Below, in pieces: positions 1-9,405 of a DNA stretch of 64,000 bases. The notes under the pieces were generated by a model. That model was not told where the DNA came from. It ran no database searches and saw nothing but the letters and a program-made list of their open reading frames with translations. Origin of the DNA: Lachnospiraceae bacterium (lineage in GTDB: Bacteria > Bacillota > Clostridia > Lachnospirales > Lachnospiraceae); contig JAAUZD010000004.1 of the NCBI GenBank assembly GCA_014804785.1, positions 1 to 64,000 of the forward strand. Reading direction: 5' to 3'. The translations under genes were made by a program, and so were the position numbers. Positions within the stretch are counted from its first letter, which is position 1. Each line of letters opens with the position of its first letter.

Positions 1-116
1 CCCCACTCCCTCCGCCTCTGCATCCTATCCCCCAAGCCAAGCCCGAACTGTCACAGACCGCTCTATCAATATAGGCTTAATTTATAGTTTTATAATATAA
101 TCTTGAATCTCTCAAG

Positions 117-480
117 TCCGCTGCTGCCCACAGAAAACGTCATTTCGCTTGACGGTTTTCGTATGGCAGCCGAGAGAGCATCTGAGTGAGCCTGCCCAAT
201 TTATGGTTGCAAGGCTCTGGCGTAAAATCGGCAATTTCACTTACGGAATGGTTCATAGACAGGGAAAAATCGCCATGGATGGCGATTTTAGGAGCCATAA
301 GGCAGGATGCCGCTTGGCTCCGACCCGTCCGGTTTGGATTACATATATCCATTCCGTTAGTGAAATCCGATTTGAAGACGAGACTTGCAACCATAAATTG
401 GGCAGGCTCACTCAGATGCTTTCTCGGCTGCCATACGAAAAACGTCGAGCGAAATGACGTTTTCTGTGGGCAGCAGCGGA
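117..480. repeat. Long imperfect palindrome (about 133-bp arms, 97-nt centre)
   Basis: The left arm (117-251) and the right arm (349-480) are near-identical reverse complements; both outer ends read TCCGCTGCTGCCCACAG when each arm is read inwards. The 97-nt centre holds two further hairpins: a perfect 10-bp stem with a 2-nt loop at 267-288 (AAATCGCCAT/ATGGCGATTT) and a nested stem at 291-321 (GGAGCCA/TGGCTCC enclosing GGCA/TGCC). Short open frames on both strands are by-products of the symmetry. The element ends 10 bp beyond the stop of the neighbouring purF-like gene, so its transcript would carry a very long hairpin. It has no transposase; a MITE-like or structured intergenic repeat is the best guess. 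Bases 1-116 hold an AT-rich stretch and nothing I can name. Confidence 0.85.
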
Positions 481-490
481 CGCACCCCTC

Positions 491-1897
491 TTACTCTTTT
501 CCGTCCCAGCAGTAGGTGCAGAGTTTGCTTCTGTCGATTCCTACTGATTCTATCATATCATCCAACCGATGGTATTTCAGGGAAGTAAAATTAAGCTGCA
601 CGCCAATTCTCCTGATCATTTCCTGATACTCCGGTGTTTCCGGGTTTGAATAGGCACTTAAATTCACATTCTTGCCGTCCCCTTCCATTTCCTTGATGAT
701 TCTTCTTGTAATCAAATCCATCTCCGATGAGGAACGGGAGAAATTAAGATATTTACATCCATATAAGAGAGGCGGACAGGCTGGTCTTATGTGAACCTCC
801 TTTGCACCGCTCTGGTAAAGAAATTCGGTTGTTTCCCTAAGCTGAGTCCCCCTGACAATAGAGTCATCAATAAGGAGAAGGCTCTTATCCTGAATCAGGT
901 CATGGACCGGAATCAGCTTCATCTTGGCAATCAGATTTCTCTGACTCTGTATGGTAGGCATAAAGGATCTGGGCCAGGTAGGTGTATATTTTATAAAAGG
1001 TCTGGAGAACGGAATCCCTGACTCATTGGAATATCCAACCGCATGGGCAATGCCCGAATCCGGCACTCCCGCCACATTATCAGGAGATACATCATCCCTT
1101 TTTGCCAGAAGAGATCCACAGTTGTAACGCATCTTTTCTACGCTGATCCCCTCATAGGAAGAAGAGGGATAGCCATAATACACCCACAGGAAAGTACAGA
1201 TTTTCATATCTGAACCGGGCTTTACCAGCGTTCTTACTTCCTCCGGTGTCACAATGACGATTTCCCCGGGGCCCAATTCCCGCTCTTCCACATATCCCAG
1301 ATTCAGATAAGCAAAATTCTCAAAGGAAATGCAGTGACCGTCTTCCTTTTTTCCGATTGCAACCGGTGTCCTTCCCATTTTATCTCTTGCCGCATAAATC
1401 CCTTTCGATGTCAGCAGGGCAAGCGTCATGGAACCATCAATCAGTTCCTGGGCATAAGTAATACCTTCAATCAGATTATCCTTCTGATTGATGATTGCCG
1501 CCACAAGTTCCGTGGCATTGATATCACCGCCGCTCATTTCCAGAAAATGCGTATGTCCCAGGGCAAAAATCTTCTTTACAATTTCATCCATATTGTTGAT
1601 TTTTCCCACCGTCATGATGGCATAAGTCCCATGATGAGACCGTACAAGAAGCGGCTGAGGTTCATAATCTGAAATACAACCAATTCCAAGGGTTCCATGC
1701 ATCTCATTCATGTCCTTGTCGAATTTGGTACGAAAGGGTGCATTTTCAATATTATGAATTGCGCGATCAAAGCCATTTTCCTTACTATATACAGCCATTC
1801 CCGCTCTTCTTGTTCCTAAATGGGAATGATAGTCGGTACCAAAAAACAAATCAAATACACAATCTTTCTTTGAAGCTACTCCAAAAAATCCGCCCAA
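491..1897 (-). CDS. PurF-like amidophosphoribosyltransferase paralogue with degenerate glutaminase domain
   Basis: This 468-residue protein aligns along its whole length with glutamine PRPP amidotransferase. The start is TTG at 1897 behind AGGAGG, giving MGGFFGV where active PurF has Cys-Gly-Val-Phe-Gly-Val; the N-terminal nucleophile cysteine is therefore absent. The RYST segment is replaced (around GCISDYEPQ, 73-81) and the NGN motif is lost (TVGKI, 96-100). The phosphoribosyltransferase half is intact, with DDSIVRG at 344-350. Cysteines at 234, 381, 460 and 463 match the four iron-sulphur ligands of Bacillus-type PurF. It follows purB by 13 bp and is last in the purine run. It may be ammonia-dependent, regulatory, or use another acceptor; the function is inferred only. 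Confidence 0.85.
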   Translation of the reverse strand: MGGFFGVASKKDCVFDLFFGTDYHSHLGTRRAGMAVYSKENGFDRAIHNIENAPFRTKFDKDMNEMHGTLGIGCISDYEPQPLLVRSHHGTYAIMTVGKINNMDEIVKKIFALGHTHFLEMSGGDINATELVAAIINQKDNLIEGITYAQELIDGSMTLALLTSKGIYAARDKMGRTPVAIGKKEDGHCISFENFAYLNLGYVEERELGPGEIVIVTPEEVRTLVKPGSDMKICTFLWVYYGYPSSSYEGISVEKMRYNCGSLLAKRDDVSPDNVAGVPDSGIAHAVGYSNESGIPFSRPFIKYTPTWPRSFMPTIQSQRNLIAKMKLIPVHDLIQDKSLLLIDDSIVRGTQLRETTEFLYQSGAKEVHIRPACPPLLYGCKYLNFSRSSSEMDLITRRIIKEMEGDGKNVNLSAYSNPETPEYQEMIRRIGVQLNFTSLKYHRLDDMIESVGIDRSKLCTYCWDGKE

Positions 1898-1910
1898 AAG
1901 TCACGCCTCC

Positions 1911-3362
1911 TTAAACATTGATTTCCGCTTTTATGCCGAGTAGGCTCTTATTTCTTTCTAGAATGGGATGAATCACCTGCGCAAGGAACTTTTCCACCTG
2001 CTCTTTGGCGCGTCCTACATATCTTGACGGCTCCATGGTCTTTTGCAAATCTTCCAATGACATATTAAAAGCGGGGTCTGCCGCAATCAGCTCCAGAAGA
2101 TTATTTTCCTTTCCTTCCACCTTCACATTCTTTCCTGCTTCCATGGAAAGTTCTCTGATCTTCTCATGCAGTTCTTGTCTATTTCCACCCATCTTTACCG
2201 CATCCATCATAATATTCTCAGTTGCCATGAAAGGCAGCTCGCTCATCATGTGCTTTTCAATAACCTTCGGATAAACCACAAGCCCGTCCACCACATTAAG
2301 GCAAAGATCCAAAATACCGTCAACTGCCAGAAATCCTTCCGGAATGGAAAGGCGCTTATTGGCGGAATCATCCAGCGTTCTTTCAAACCACTGGGTAGCA
2401 GAAGTAATAGCAGGATTAAGCGCATCCACCATCACATATCTGGAAAGAGAGGCAATTCTTTCACTCCGCATGGGATTCCTTTTATAAGCCATGGCTGAGG
2501 AACCAATCTGACTCTTTTCAAACGGTTCTTCCACTTCCTTTAAGTGCTGCAGCAGCCTGATATCATTGGACATCTTGTGCGCACTTGCCGCAATACCTGC
2601 CAGTACATTTAAGACTCTTGTATCCACCTTGCGGGAATAAGTCTGCCCCGAAACCGGATAGCACTCCTTAAATCCCATTTTCTCTGCAATCATCGGATCG
2701 ATCTTATCAATCGTTGCCTGATCTCCGTTAAAAAGTTCCAAGAAGGATGCCTGTGTGCCGGTAGTCCCCTTTGACCCCAGAAGCTTCATCCCTGAAAGCA
2801 CATACTCAAGATCTTCCAGATCAAGCATGAACTCCTGCATCCAAAGCGTTGCCCTCTTCCCTACCGTAGTGGGCTGGGCAGGCTGAAAATGTGTAAATGC
2901 CAGCGTAGGCTGGGTCTTGTATTTATCTGCAAAGGATGCCAACTTAGAAAGCACATTTACCAGCTTCCGCTTTACCAGTCTGAGCGCTTCCGTCATCACG
3001 ATAATGTCCGTATTATCCCCCACATAGCAGCTGGTAGCGCCAAGGTGGATGATGCCTGCCGCTTTGGGACATTGCTTCCCGTACGCATATACATGACTCA
3101 TGACATCATGGCGCACTTCCTTCTCTCTTGCTTTTGCTACATCATAATTGATGTCATTTGCATGAGACCGCAGTTCATCAATCTGCTCCTGCGTAATAAC
3201 AGGCTTGCCATCCTGCGAAAGACCAAGCTCCATCTCTGTTTCCGCCAAAGCAATCCACAATTTTCTCCATGTCCTGAACTTCATGTCAGGTGAAAAGATA
3301 TACTGCATATCCTTGCTTGCATACCGCTCTGACAAGGGACTTACATATCTGTCTGTACTCAT
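1911..3362 (-). CDS. purB: Adenylosuccinate lyase
   Basis: PurB cleaves SAICAR to AICAR in de novo purine synthesis and adenylosuccinate to AMP. The 483-residue protein begins MSTDRYVSPLSERYASKD, and carries the fumarase/lyase superfamily signature GSSAMAYKRNPMRSE with its flexible catalytic loop. The frame stays open further upstream, but ATG 3362 has a clear GGAGG eight bases before it, and longer versions would run into purF. It lies 28 bp after purF and 13 bp before the purF paralogue, so it is almost certainly co-transcribed. Length and motifs are normal for the family. Confidence 0.96.
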   Translation of the reverse strand: MSTDRYVSPLSERYASKDMQYIFSPDMKFRTWRKLWIALAETEMELGLSQDGKPVITQEQIDELRSHANDINYDVAKAREKEVRHDVMSHVYAYGKQCPKAAGIIHLGATSCYVGDNTDIIVMTEALRLVKRKLVNVLSKLASFADKYKTQPTLAFTHFQPAQPTTVGKRATLWMQEFMLDLEDLEYVLSGMKLLGSKGTTGTQASFLELFNGDQATIDKIDPMIAEKMGFKECYPVSGQTYSRKVDTRVLNVLAGIAASAHKMSNDIRLLQHLKEVEEPFEKSQIGSSAMAYKRNPMRSERIASLSRYVMVDALNPAITSATQWFERTLDDSANKRLSIPEGFLAVDGILDLCLNVVDGLVVYPKVIEKHMMSELPFMATENIMMDAVKMGGNRQELHEKIRELSMEAGKNVKVEGKENNLLELIAADPAFNMSLEDLQKTMEPSRYVGRAKEQVEKFLAQVIHPILERNKSLLGIKAEINV

Positions 3363-3390
3363 CACAATCCTCCTACTCAACTCATCCTTC

Positions 3391-4872
3391 TTAGTGTTCG
3401 AACTCGCCTCTAATATCCTCAACAGGCGGCTCCATCGGATATTTCCCTGTAAAGCATCCCTTACAGATGCCTCTGTTTTCCACAATTTCATGCAGCCGCT
3501 CTTCCCGCAGATATCCAAGTGAATCGGCTCCAATAATGCTGCAAATCTCCTCCACAGAACGATTATACGCAATCAGCTGCTCTCTGGCAGGTACATCTGT
3601 ACCAAAATAACAGGGCCATAAAAAAGGCGGCGCACTGACTCTCATATGTACCTCTTTCGCGCCTGCTTTCCTGAGCATATGTACGATTCTGTCGGAAGTC
3701 GTGCCGCGCACAATAGAGTCATCAATTATAATGATCCGTTTCCCTTCCACTGCCTCCCTAAGAGCATTTAACTTTACCTGCACACTGCTTTCCCTGCTCT
3801 TCTGCTTTGGCTTTATAAAAGTTCTGCCCACATAACTGTTTTTGACAAAAGCCTGTCCATAGGGAATACCGGACTGCAAGGAATAACCAAGTGCCGCACA
3901 GTTACCTGATTCCGGTACGCCTACCACCAGATCAGCCTCCACCGGAGAATCCATTGCCAGAAATTTTCCTGCCAGAATACGTGAATTATAAACGCTCATT
4001 CCATCGATATAACTATCCGGTCTTGCAAAATAAATATATTCAAACACACATGTCGCATGCTGCTCTTTCGGAATACACATGCTCTTATCTGACTCAATTC
4101 CCTTTTCCGGAGAAATCGTAACAATTTCTCCGGGTTCTACATCCCTTACAAACTGTGCCCCCACAGTGTCCAGGGCACAGGTCTCAGATGCCAGAATGTA
4201 TGCGTTATCTCTCTTTCCAATACAAAGGGGTCTGAATCCAAAAGGATCCCTTGCCCCAATCAGCTTCCGGGGAGACATGACGATGAGGGAATACGCTCCT
4301 TTAATCTTCTGCATGGCACGTCCCACCGCTTCCTCTACTGTCTTTGAATTCAGACGTTCCCGTGCAATGTGATATGCGATAACTTCTGAATCAATGGTAG
4401 TCTGGAAAATCGCTCCCGTGTACTCCAGCTCTCTTCTAAGCTCTGGCGCATTGATCAGATTTCCGTTATGAGCAAGCCCAAGCGTTCCCTTTACATAATT
4501 CAATACCAACGGCTGGGCATTTTCCCTTGTGGAACTCCCTGCAGTAGAGTATCTGACATGCCCCACGCCAATATCCCCTTTAAGCTTTTCTAATATTTCA
4601 AGAGTAAAAGCTTCATTCAAGAGCCCCATGTCTTTGGCACTTAATACTTTTCCCTTCGGACCTGCGGTATCGCTAACTGCAATACCACAGCTTTCCTGTC
4701 CTCTGTGCTGCAAAGCAAACAAGCCATAGTATATGGTGGAGGCCACATCTCCGCCGTCAAAATCATAGACACCGAAAACACCGCATTCCTCACCTGGCTT
4801 ATCTGATAAGCGCTGGCTCTCCTCCACTTCGCGTCTTTCTTCCAATTCTGCAATGCTGTCTTCCTTTTTCAT
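3391..4872 (-). CDS. purF: Amidophosphoribosyltransferase (glutamine PRPP amidotransferase)
   Basis: PurF catalyses the first committed step of purine synthesis: PRPP plus glutamine gives phosphoribosylamine. The 493-residue precursor has a 29-residue propeptide ending GEE before Cys30, which becomes the N-terminal glutaminase nucleophile after processing. The RYSTAG and HNGNL glutaminase motifs and the PRPP loop IDDSIVRGTT are present, as are the iron-sulphur cysteines, including the GICKGC pair near the C-terminus. It is the intact counterpart of the degenerate paralogue downstream. Spacing to purC is about 23 bp. The start is supported by AGAGGG upstream within a GTATGCAGAGGG block that recurs before other genes here. 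Confidence 0.97.
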   Translation of the reverse strand: MKKEDSIAELEERREVEESQRLSDKPGEECGVFGVYDFDGGDVASTIYYGLFALQHRGQESCGIAVSDTAGPKGKVLSAKDMGLLNEAFTLEILEKLKGDIGVGHVRYSTAGSSTRENAQPLVLNYVKGTLGLAHNGNLINAPELRRELEYTGAIFQTTIDSEVIAYHIARERLNSKTVEEAVGRAMQKIKGAYSLIVMSPRKLIGARDPFGFRPLCIGKRDNAYILASETCALDTVGAQFVRDVEPGEIVTISPEKGIESDKSMCIPKEQHATCVFEYIYFARPDSYIDGMSVYNSRILAGKFLAMDSPVEADLVVGVPESGNCAALGYSLQSGIPYGQAFVKNSYVGRTFIKPKQKSRESSVQVKLNALREAVEGKRIIIIDDSIVRGTTSDRIVHMLRKAGAKEVHMRVSAPPFLWPCYFGTDVPAREQLIAYNRSVEEICSIIGADSLGYLREERLHEIVENRGICKGCFTGKYPMEPPVEDIRGEFEH

Positions 4873-4895
4873 GTATATTCCCTCTGCATACTACT

Positions 4896-5600
4896 TTACA
4901 GTCCCAGACGCTTAAACACTTCGTTATAAGCTTCCTCGACGTTTCCGAGGTCTCTGCGGAAACGGTCTTTGTCCAATTTTTCATTCGTATTTACATCCCA
5001 AAGGCGACAGGTATCCGGCGAGGTCTCATCTGCAAGAAGGATCTCTCCATGGAAACGTCCAAACTCAATCTTAAAGTCAATCAATTTGATATCCGCCTGA
5101 AGGAAGTATGCCTTTAAGACTTCATTCACTTTGAATGCATACTTTTTAATAATCTCGATTTCTTCCCATGTGGCAAGTCCCAGTGCAACGGCAAAATAGC
5201 TGTTGATTAAAGGATCTCCCAATTCATCATTCTTATAGCTGAACTCAATGGTCGGCTCCTTAAAAGGCGTTCCCTCCGGCACACCAAGACGCTTTGAAAA
5301 GCTTCCGGCAGCCACATTACGAATAATCACTTCAAGGGGAACGATTTCCACTTTTTTAACCGCAGTTTCCCTGTCACTTAATTCTTCAATCAAGTGCGTA
5401 GGCACACCTTCTTTTTCCAGAAGTTTGAACACATGATTGGTCATGCGGTTGTTAATCACGCCTTTTCCCACAATGGTTCCCTTCTTTTCCCCGTTAAATG
5501 CAGTAGCATCATCCTTATAATCCACGATTACTACATCTGGATCTTCTGTTGCAAATACCTTCTTTGCCTTTCCTTCATAAAGCTGTTCCTTTTTTTCCAT
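4896..5600 (-). CDS. purC: Phosphoribosylaminoimidazole-succinocarboxamide synthase (SAICAR synthetase)
   Basis: PurC joins CAIR and aspartate using ATP to make SAICAR. The protein starts [16 protein letters not shown]; the YEGKAKK ATP-binding segment, the KRLGVPEG loop and the FKIEFGR and LADETSPD signatures are all present. An in-frame ATG lies 12 bases upstream (5612), but the GGAGG falls between the two and is well spaced only for ATG 5600, so I use the shorter form of 234 residues. It precedes purF and follows the ABC transporter ATPase by about 40 bp. Confidence 0.96.
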   Translation of the reverse strand: MEKKEQLYEGKAKKVFATEDPDVVIVDYKDDATAFNGEKKGTIVGKGVINNRMTNHVFKLLEKEGVPTHLIEELSDRETAVKKVEIVPLEVIIRNVAAGSFSKRLGVPEGTPFKEPTIEFSYKNDELGDPLINSYFAVALGLATWEEIEIIKKYAFKVNEVLKAYFLQADIKLIDFKIEFGRFHGEILLADETSPDTCRLWDVNTNEKLDKDRFRRDLGNVEEAYNEVFKRLGL

Positions 5601-5641
5601 CTTTTCCTCCATTCTGCCATCTTTGCGGCAATATCCTGTTT

Positions 5642-6406
5642 TTATGCTTGAAATTTTCCTATAAACTCCCTGACTCTTTCTTTGTCGGATGAAAAAATCT
5701 CCTCCGGTGTTCCCTGGGCCTGAATAATTCCCTGATCCATAAAAATAATCCTGTCCGACAGTTCTCTGGCAAACTGCATCTCATGCGTCACGATAATCAT
5801 GGTCATGTGTTCCTTTGCCAGCTGCTTGATAACCTTTAAAACCTCCCCCGTAAGCTCCGGATCAAGCGCTGAGGTAGGTTCGTCAAAAAACAAAATTTGG
5901 GGCTGAAGCGCCAGTGCTCTTGCAATAGACACTCTCTGCTGCTGTCCTCCTGAAAGCTGGTATGGATATGCATATGCCTTGTCAGAAAGTCCCAGCTGAT
6001 CCAGAAGCCTTTCTGCACGCATAATTGCTTCTTCTTTCGGCACCCCATCCACCCTCATAGGTGCATCTATAATGTTGCGCATGACGTTGTAATGGGGGAA
6101 TAAATTAAAGTTCTGGAACACCAGACCAAAATATTTTTGTATCTCCTTCAATTCCTGTTTTGGAGCATACACACACCTGCCATCCTCTTCCCACGCTGCC
6201 TTTTCCCCAAGATAAACGAGCTCTCCGCCGTCCATCTTTTCAAGCATGGTGGCACATCTAAGCAAGGTGGACTTTCCTGAGCCCGATGGACCTATGATAG
6301 ATACCACTTCTCCCTTACGCACGGAGAGTGAAATGTCTCTGATGACGTCAAGGTCATCAAACCCTTTGCTCATATGATAGATTTCCAATAAAATCTCAGC
6401 CGCCAT
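5642..6406 (-). CDS. Polar amino-acid ABC transporter, ATP-binding subunit
   Basis: This is a 254-residue ABC ATPase of the GlnQ/HisP family that would energise uptake of a polar amino acid at the inner face of the membrane. Walker A (GPSGSGKST, about residues 39-47), the Q-loop, the signature LSGGQQQR, Walker B (ILFFDEPTS) and the H-loop (VTHEM) are all seen. It starts at 6406 behind GGAGGTGG, 14 bp after the permease. The substrate cannot be told from sequence; its position just ahead of purC, which feeds on glutamine and aspartate chemistry, suggests one of these but does not prove it. Confidence 0.95.
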   Translation of the reverse strand: MAAEILLEIYHMSKGFDDLDVIRDISLSVRKGEVVSIIGPSGSGKSTLLRCATMLEKMDGGELVYLGEKAAWEEDGRCVYAPKQELKEIQKYFGLVFQNFNLFPHYNVMRNIIDAPMRVDGVPKEEAIMRAERLLDQLGLSDKAYAYPYQLSGGQQQRVSIARALALQPQILFFDEPTSALDPELTGEVLKVIKQLAKEHMTMIIVTHEMQFARELSDRIIFMDQGIIQAQGTPEEIFSSDKERVREFIGKFQA

Positions 6407-6420
6407 CTCTTTTCCACCTC

Positions 6421-7068
6421 CTATTTATAATAGTCCATGGCTTTTTCAATTCGTTCCATCGCAAATGCCACCAAGAAATTAAAAATAAAATAGAATAGAC
6501 CGGCAATCATAAGCGGCACCATACTTGTATCTTTTGCCGCAATCTGCTTTGCCATCGTAAACATCTCTGCATGCGCCAACACAAATGCCAGAGAGGTATC
6601 CTTTACCAATGTAATCGTTTCATTTGTAATAGACGGCATAATACGTTTGATGACCTGTGGAAGAATAATCAGAAAAAAAGTCTGAGCCTTATTATAGCCG
6701 AGTACTTTAGCCGCCTCATACTGACCGACGGCAATGGATTCAATTCCGCCCCTGTAGATCTCGGCAAAGTAAGCCGCATAATTAATACTGAAGGCCAGTA
6801 TAATGGCTGGAAAGCGATACCCTCTAAGATTTGCACCAAACAAATAATACGGTGCAAAATAGACTACTAAAAGCTGCAACATCAAAGGAGTTCCCCTCAT
6901 AATGGATATGTAAAATTTAGAAATCCCTCTTATAATTCCGTCCTTTGACATTCTTCCAAAACATACAATCAGACCAAGCGGCAGTGAAAAAAGAAGCGTC
7001 AGGAAAAAAATTCCTGCCGTTGATAACATACCCTTTCCCAGCTGCATTAACATGGTTCCTACACTCAT
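6421..7068 (-). CDS. Polar amino-acid ABC transporter, permease subunit
   Basis: A 215-residue integral membrane protein of the HisMQ/GlnP permease family. Several hydrophobic segments are evident, beginning with a first helix around residues 13-35. The inner-membrane coupling segment, [15 protein letters not shown] followed by [11 protein letters not shown], is the typical EAA loop that docks on the ATPase. Only one permease gene is present, so a homodimer is expected. It sits between the substrate-binding lipoprotein (116-bp gap with an inverted repeat) and the ATPase (14-bp gap). Confidence 0.95.
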   Translation of the reverse strand: MSVGTMLMQLGKGMLSTAGIFFLTLLFSLPLGLIVCFGRMSKDGIIRGISKFYISIMRGTPLMLQLLVVYFAPYYLFGANLRGYRFPAIILAFSINYAAYFAEIYRGGIESIAVGQYEAAKVLGYNKAQTFFLIILPQVIKRIMPSITNETITLVKDTSLAFVLAHAEMFTMAKQIAAKDTSMVPLMIAGLFYFIFNFLVAFAMERIEKAMDYYK

Positions 7069-7112
7069 TTGCTCTTATTCTCCTACCAGATATTATCCCG
7101 TCCGGGAGTAAA

Positions 7113-7177
7113 TAAGGCAGAAAAAACAACGGATGAAACGCACCTTTGCGCATCATATTGTTATAAATTCTGCCTTA
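7113..7177 (-). repeat. Inverted repeat between binding-protein and permease genes
   Basis: A 10-bp perfect inverted repeat (TAAGGCAGAA at 7113-7122, TTCTGCCTTA at 7168-7177) encloses 45 bases in the 116-bp gap downstream of the binding-protein gene. Hairpins here often stabilise the upstream message or attenuate transcription so that the binding protein is made in excess of the membrane parts. There is no clear U-tract, so I do not call it a terminator. Confidence 0.45.
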
Positions 7178-7184
7178 AATCACT

Positions 7185-8078
7185 TTATTTACCAAGACAT
7201 ACGCTGCCTTCCAAACCGTATTTTTCAGCTATTTCCATAAACTTACCATCATCTACCATCTCAAGCAGAGTAGATTCAACCTTATCCTTCAACTCGTCGT
7301 TTCCAAGAAGGAATCCGATGCCATACTGTTCTGTTGCCAGTCTTTCATCCATGATGGTGTAGCCATCTCCTCTGGACTTGATCTGATAATCCGCAACCCC
7401 TATATCAATTGCCAGCGCATCAATGGCGCCTGCTTCCAGATCCATAAAACCTGTATTATAGTCAGCATATTGAGTCAATTCTGCAAAAGTTGCTGCAAGA
7501 TCTGCTGCATCTCCCTCTAAAGCTGCCAGTGCAGAAGAGTCCTTCTGGACACCTACAAGCTTACCCGCAAGATCGTCAAAAGAAGTAATCCCGGCATCTG
7601 CCTTAACCACGAACACCTGACTGTTATCCACATAAGGCACTGACCATGTGTACGCATCTTCACGACCATCCATGGTAAAACCATTCCAGATACAGCTAAT
7701 AGAACCGGAAGAAAGCTCCATATCCTTTGAATCCCAGTCAATAGGCTGTTTTATCAGTTCCCATCCTCTGCGCTCACAGACCTCTGCTGCCAGTTCAAGG
7801 TCAAATCCTGTGTACTCTCCATTATCATCCATGTAGCCATAGGGTGGAAATTCCGCATCAAATCCCACTGTAAAAATCATCTTGTCATCTACCTGTGTCA
7901 TTTCGTCTGCTTCTACTTCTGCTCCTGCTTCATTCGCAGTCTCTGTTTCCTGTTCTACTTCCTGTGCTGTTTCATTTGTCTGTGCTGTTTCCTCTGCCTC
8001 TTTCGAAGCTGATCCGCAGCCAGAAAGCAATCCCATAGTCATGGTTGCTGCTGCGAACAGTGCAATAAATTTTTTCAT
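7185..8078 (-). CDS. Amino-acid ABC transporter substrate-binding lipoprotein (family 3)
   Basis: A 297-residue extracytoplasmic solute-binding protein. The start at 8078 (MKKFIALFAAATM) is set by GGAGGAGAG; the frame is open 75 bases further upstream but without a ribosome site. A lipoprotein signal ends in LLSGC, giving a lipid-anchored Cys21, followed by a Glu/Thr-rich linker of about 40 residues. The family-3 fold follows, with FDAEFPPYGYMDDNG and GFDLELAAEVC near the front and YGIGFLLGN near the back. First gene of the run that continues into the permease, the ATPase and the purine genes. Confidence 0.94.
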   Translation of the reverse strand: MKKFIALFAAATMTMGLLSGCGSASKEAEETAQTNETAQEVEQETETANEAGAEVEADEMTQVDDKMIFTVGFDAEFPPYGYMDDNGEYTGFDLELAAEVCERRGWELIKQPIDWDSKDMELSSGSISCIWNGFTMDGREDAYTWSVPYVDNSQVFVVKADAGITSFDDLAGKLVGVQKDSSALAALEGDAADLAATFAELTQYADYNTGFMDLEAGAIDALAIDIGVADYQIKSRGDGYTIMDERLATEQYGIGFLLGNDELKDKVESTLLEMVDDGKFMEIAEKYGLEGSVCLGK

Positions 8079-8162
8079 AATCTCTCCTCCATTTGTCACA
8101 AAGCACTTTACAAGACACTGTACTTTGCTATCATAATAAAGTGCATTTTTCATACGTTTACA

Positions 8163-8191
8163 ATGCTATCATGCTACCAAATAGAAGTCAA
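8163..8191 (-). promoter_or_regulatory. Probable sigma-A promoter of the ABC transporter run
   Basis: On the minus strand TTGACT (8186-8191) is followed after 17 bases by TAGCAT (8163-8168), about 85 bases ahead of the substrate-binding protein start. The -35 overlaps the last codons of the upstream coiled-coil gene. The -10 is weak, so this is tentative. Confidence 0.4.
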
Positions 8192-9372
8192 GAAAAATCC
8201 TCCTCATACTGCCCCACAATATCCAATATTTCCTTGGCATACTCCGGGTAACTTTCTGCAAGATCCTTGATTTCAGCCTGCGCTTTGCCCGCTATCACTT
8301 CTTTATTATAATCCATACGTCTTCTAAGAGACTGCCTTCTGATAATGAGATTATGACGAATTTCTACCATTTCTTTTCTGTCAAGAATTGCTTCCGTCTG
8401 ATGCAGCCAGATCATCGGATCCTTTATCTGATAACGGCGAAGGACACGTAAAAGCTCTTTCTGACACTGATCCAGCTGTCTTTCCGCCTGTTCAAAACTA
8501 TGCCGCTCTGCTTTTTCCTCCTGATACTGCTGCCAGCTTTTTCCTAGCTCACTGGCGCTGGATACATTGTACTTCATGTAGAGATAATCCAACAGGTGGG
8601 TATTATTGACATATCGTATTTTCACCGTATTCTGAAGCCTTATAATACGATTAATGCCATTTTCCACCCGGGACAGTTCTTTTACCGAATCGTTGTGTTT
8701 GATAAAAATTGCAGTGATGGCAATCGCTCCCACTGCTGCTACCGCAAGATACCCCAGCCTCGCATTCATTGCAAACCCAAACTGCAGGATGAACAAAAGC
8801 AGAATACATGCAATCACAGCAACCGTGCATACAATCGTCATTGATCTCGTATCCGCTATGACACGGCGCAGTTCATTTTTCCGGAACAGATACGCATGTT
8901 TCTCTCCATCCAGCTTGCGCAGATCTCTCTTGATACAATCCTGATATTCTTCTGCCTGAGTCAGTTTCTCAAATCCCTCTTGGACCTCCTCTTCCAGACG
9001 CTCCATCTGATGATACGCTTCATCGCTCATCCGGTTCTTCCTCTCTTTATATCCGGATTGCTGTTGCTCTAAGGCATCAATCTTTTTGGCACATTCCATA
9101 AGCTCTGCCATCTCTTCCTCAGGCAGAGCTTCAATTTCCTCCATATCCTTTAAATAGGCGGTGACCATATTGTATTCAAATTGAAGATTCTCAAGTTCTC
9201 TTGACGCCTCAGCAATCTGCTCAAGACAGCCTCTCACATATTCCTGACGCTGATTCTTGTCATCAATCTGATAGTCCTCCCGGTCATAGACGATTTCATT
9301 CCAATCCTCAACCTCGAACTCAGGCACTTCCTGTTTCTTTTTCCATTGCAGCAGTTTCTTTATTAAACCCAT
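8188..9372 (-). CDS. Coiled-coil membrane protein of unknown function (Hsp70-like cluster, fourth gene)
   Basis: I do not recognise a named family. The 394-residue protein has a charged N-terminal stretch, long heptad-rich coiled coils (about residues 45-165), two hydrophobic segments separated by a short basic turn (about 177-222), then a second coiled-coil part to the C-terminus. Both soluble arms would be on the same, probably cytoplasmic, side. There is no signal peptide. It follows the helical-repeat gene by 33 bp and is last in the minus-strand cluster with the DUF5716-like and DUF5717-like genes. A membrane anchor or scaffold for those proteins is an inference from order alone. The ribosome site is weak. 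Confidence 0.75.
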   Translation of the reverse strand: MGLIKKLLQWKKKQEVPEFEVEDWNEIVYDREDYQIDDKNQRQEYVRGCLEQIAEASRELENLQFEYNMVTAYLKDMEEIEALPEEEMAELMECAKKIDALEQQQSGYKERKNRMSDEAYHQMERLEEEVQEGFEKLTQAEEYQDCIKRDLRKLDGEKHAYLFRKNELRRVIADTRSMTIVCTVAVIACILLLFILQFGFAMNARLGYLAVAAVGAIAITAIFIKHNDSVKELSRVENGINRIIRLQNTVKIRYVNNTHLLDYLYMKYNVSSASELGKSWQQYQEEKAERHSFEQAERQLDQCQKELLRVLRRYQIKDPMIWLHQTEAILDRKEMVEIRHNLIIRRQSLRRRMDYNKEVIAGKAQAEIKDLAESYPEYAKEILDIVGQYEEDFS

Positions 9373-9405
9373 ATTTTTCTCATTTTCCTATCTGTTTTTG
9401 TTTAC

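Noticed and set aside
140-515. Open frames of 84 to 109 codons on both strands in the palindrome
   Set aside because: They mirror each other because of the inverted repeat and have no ribosome sites or recognisable domains.
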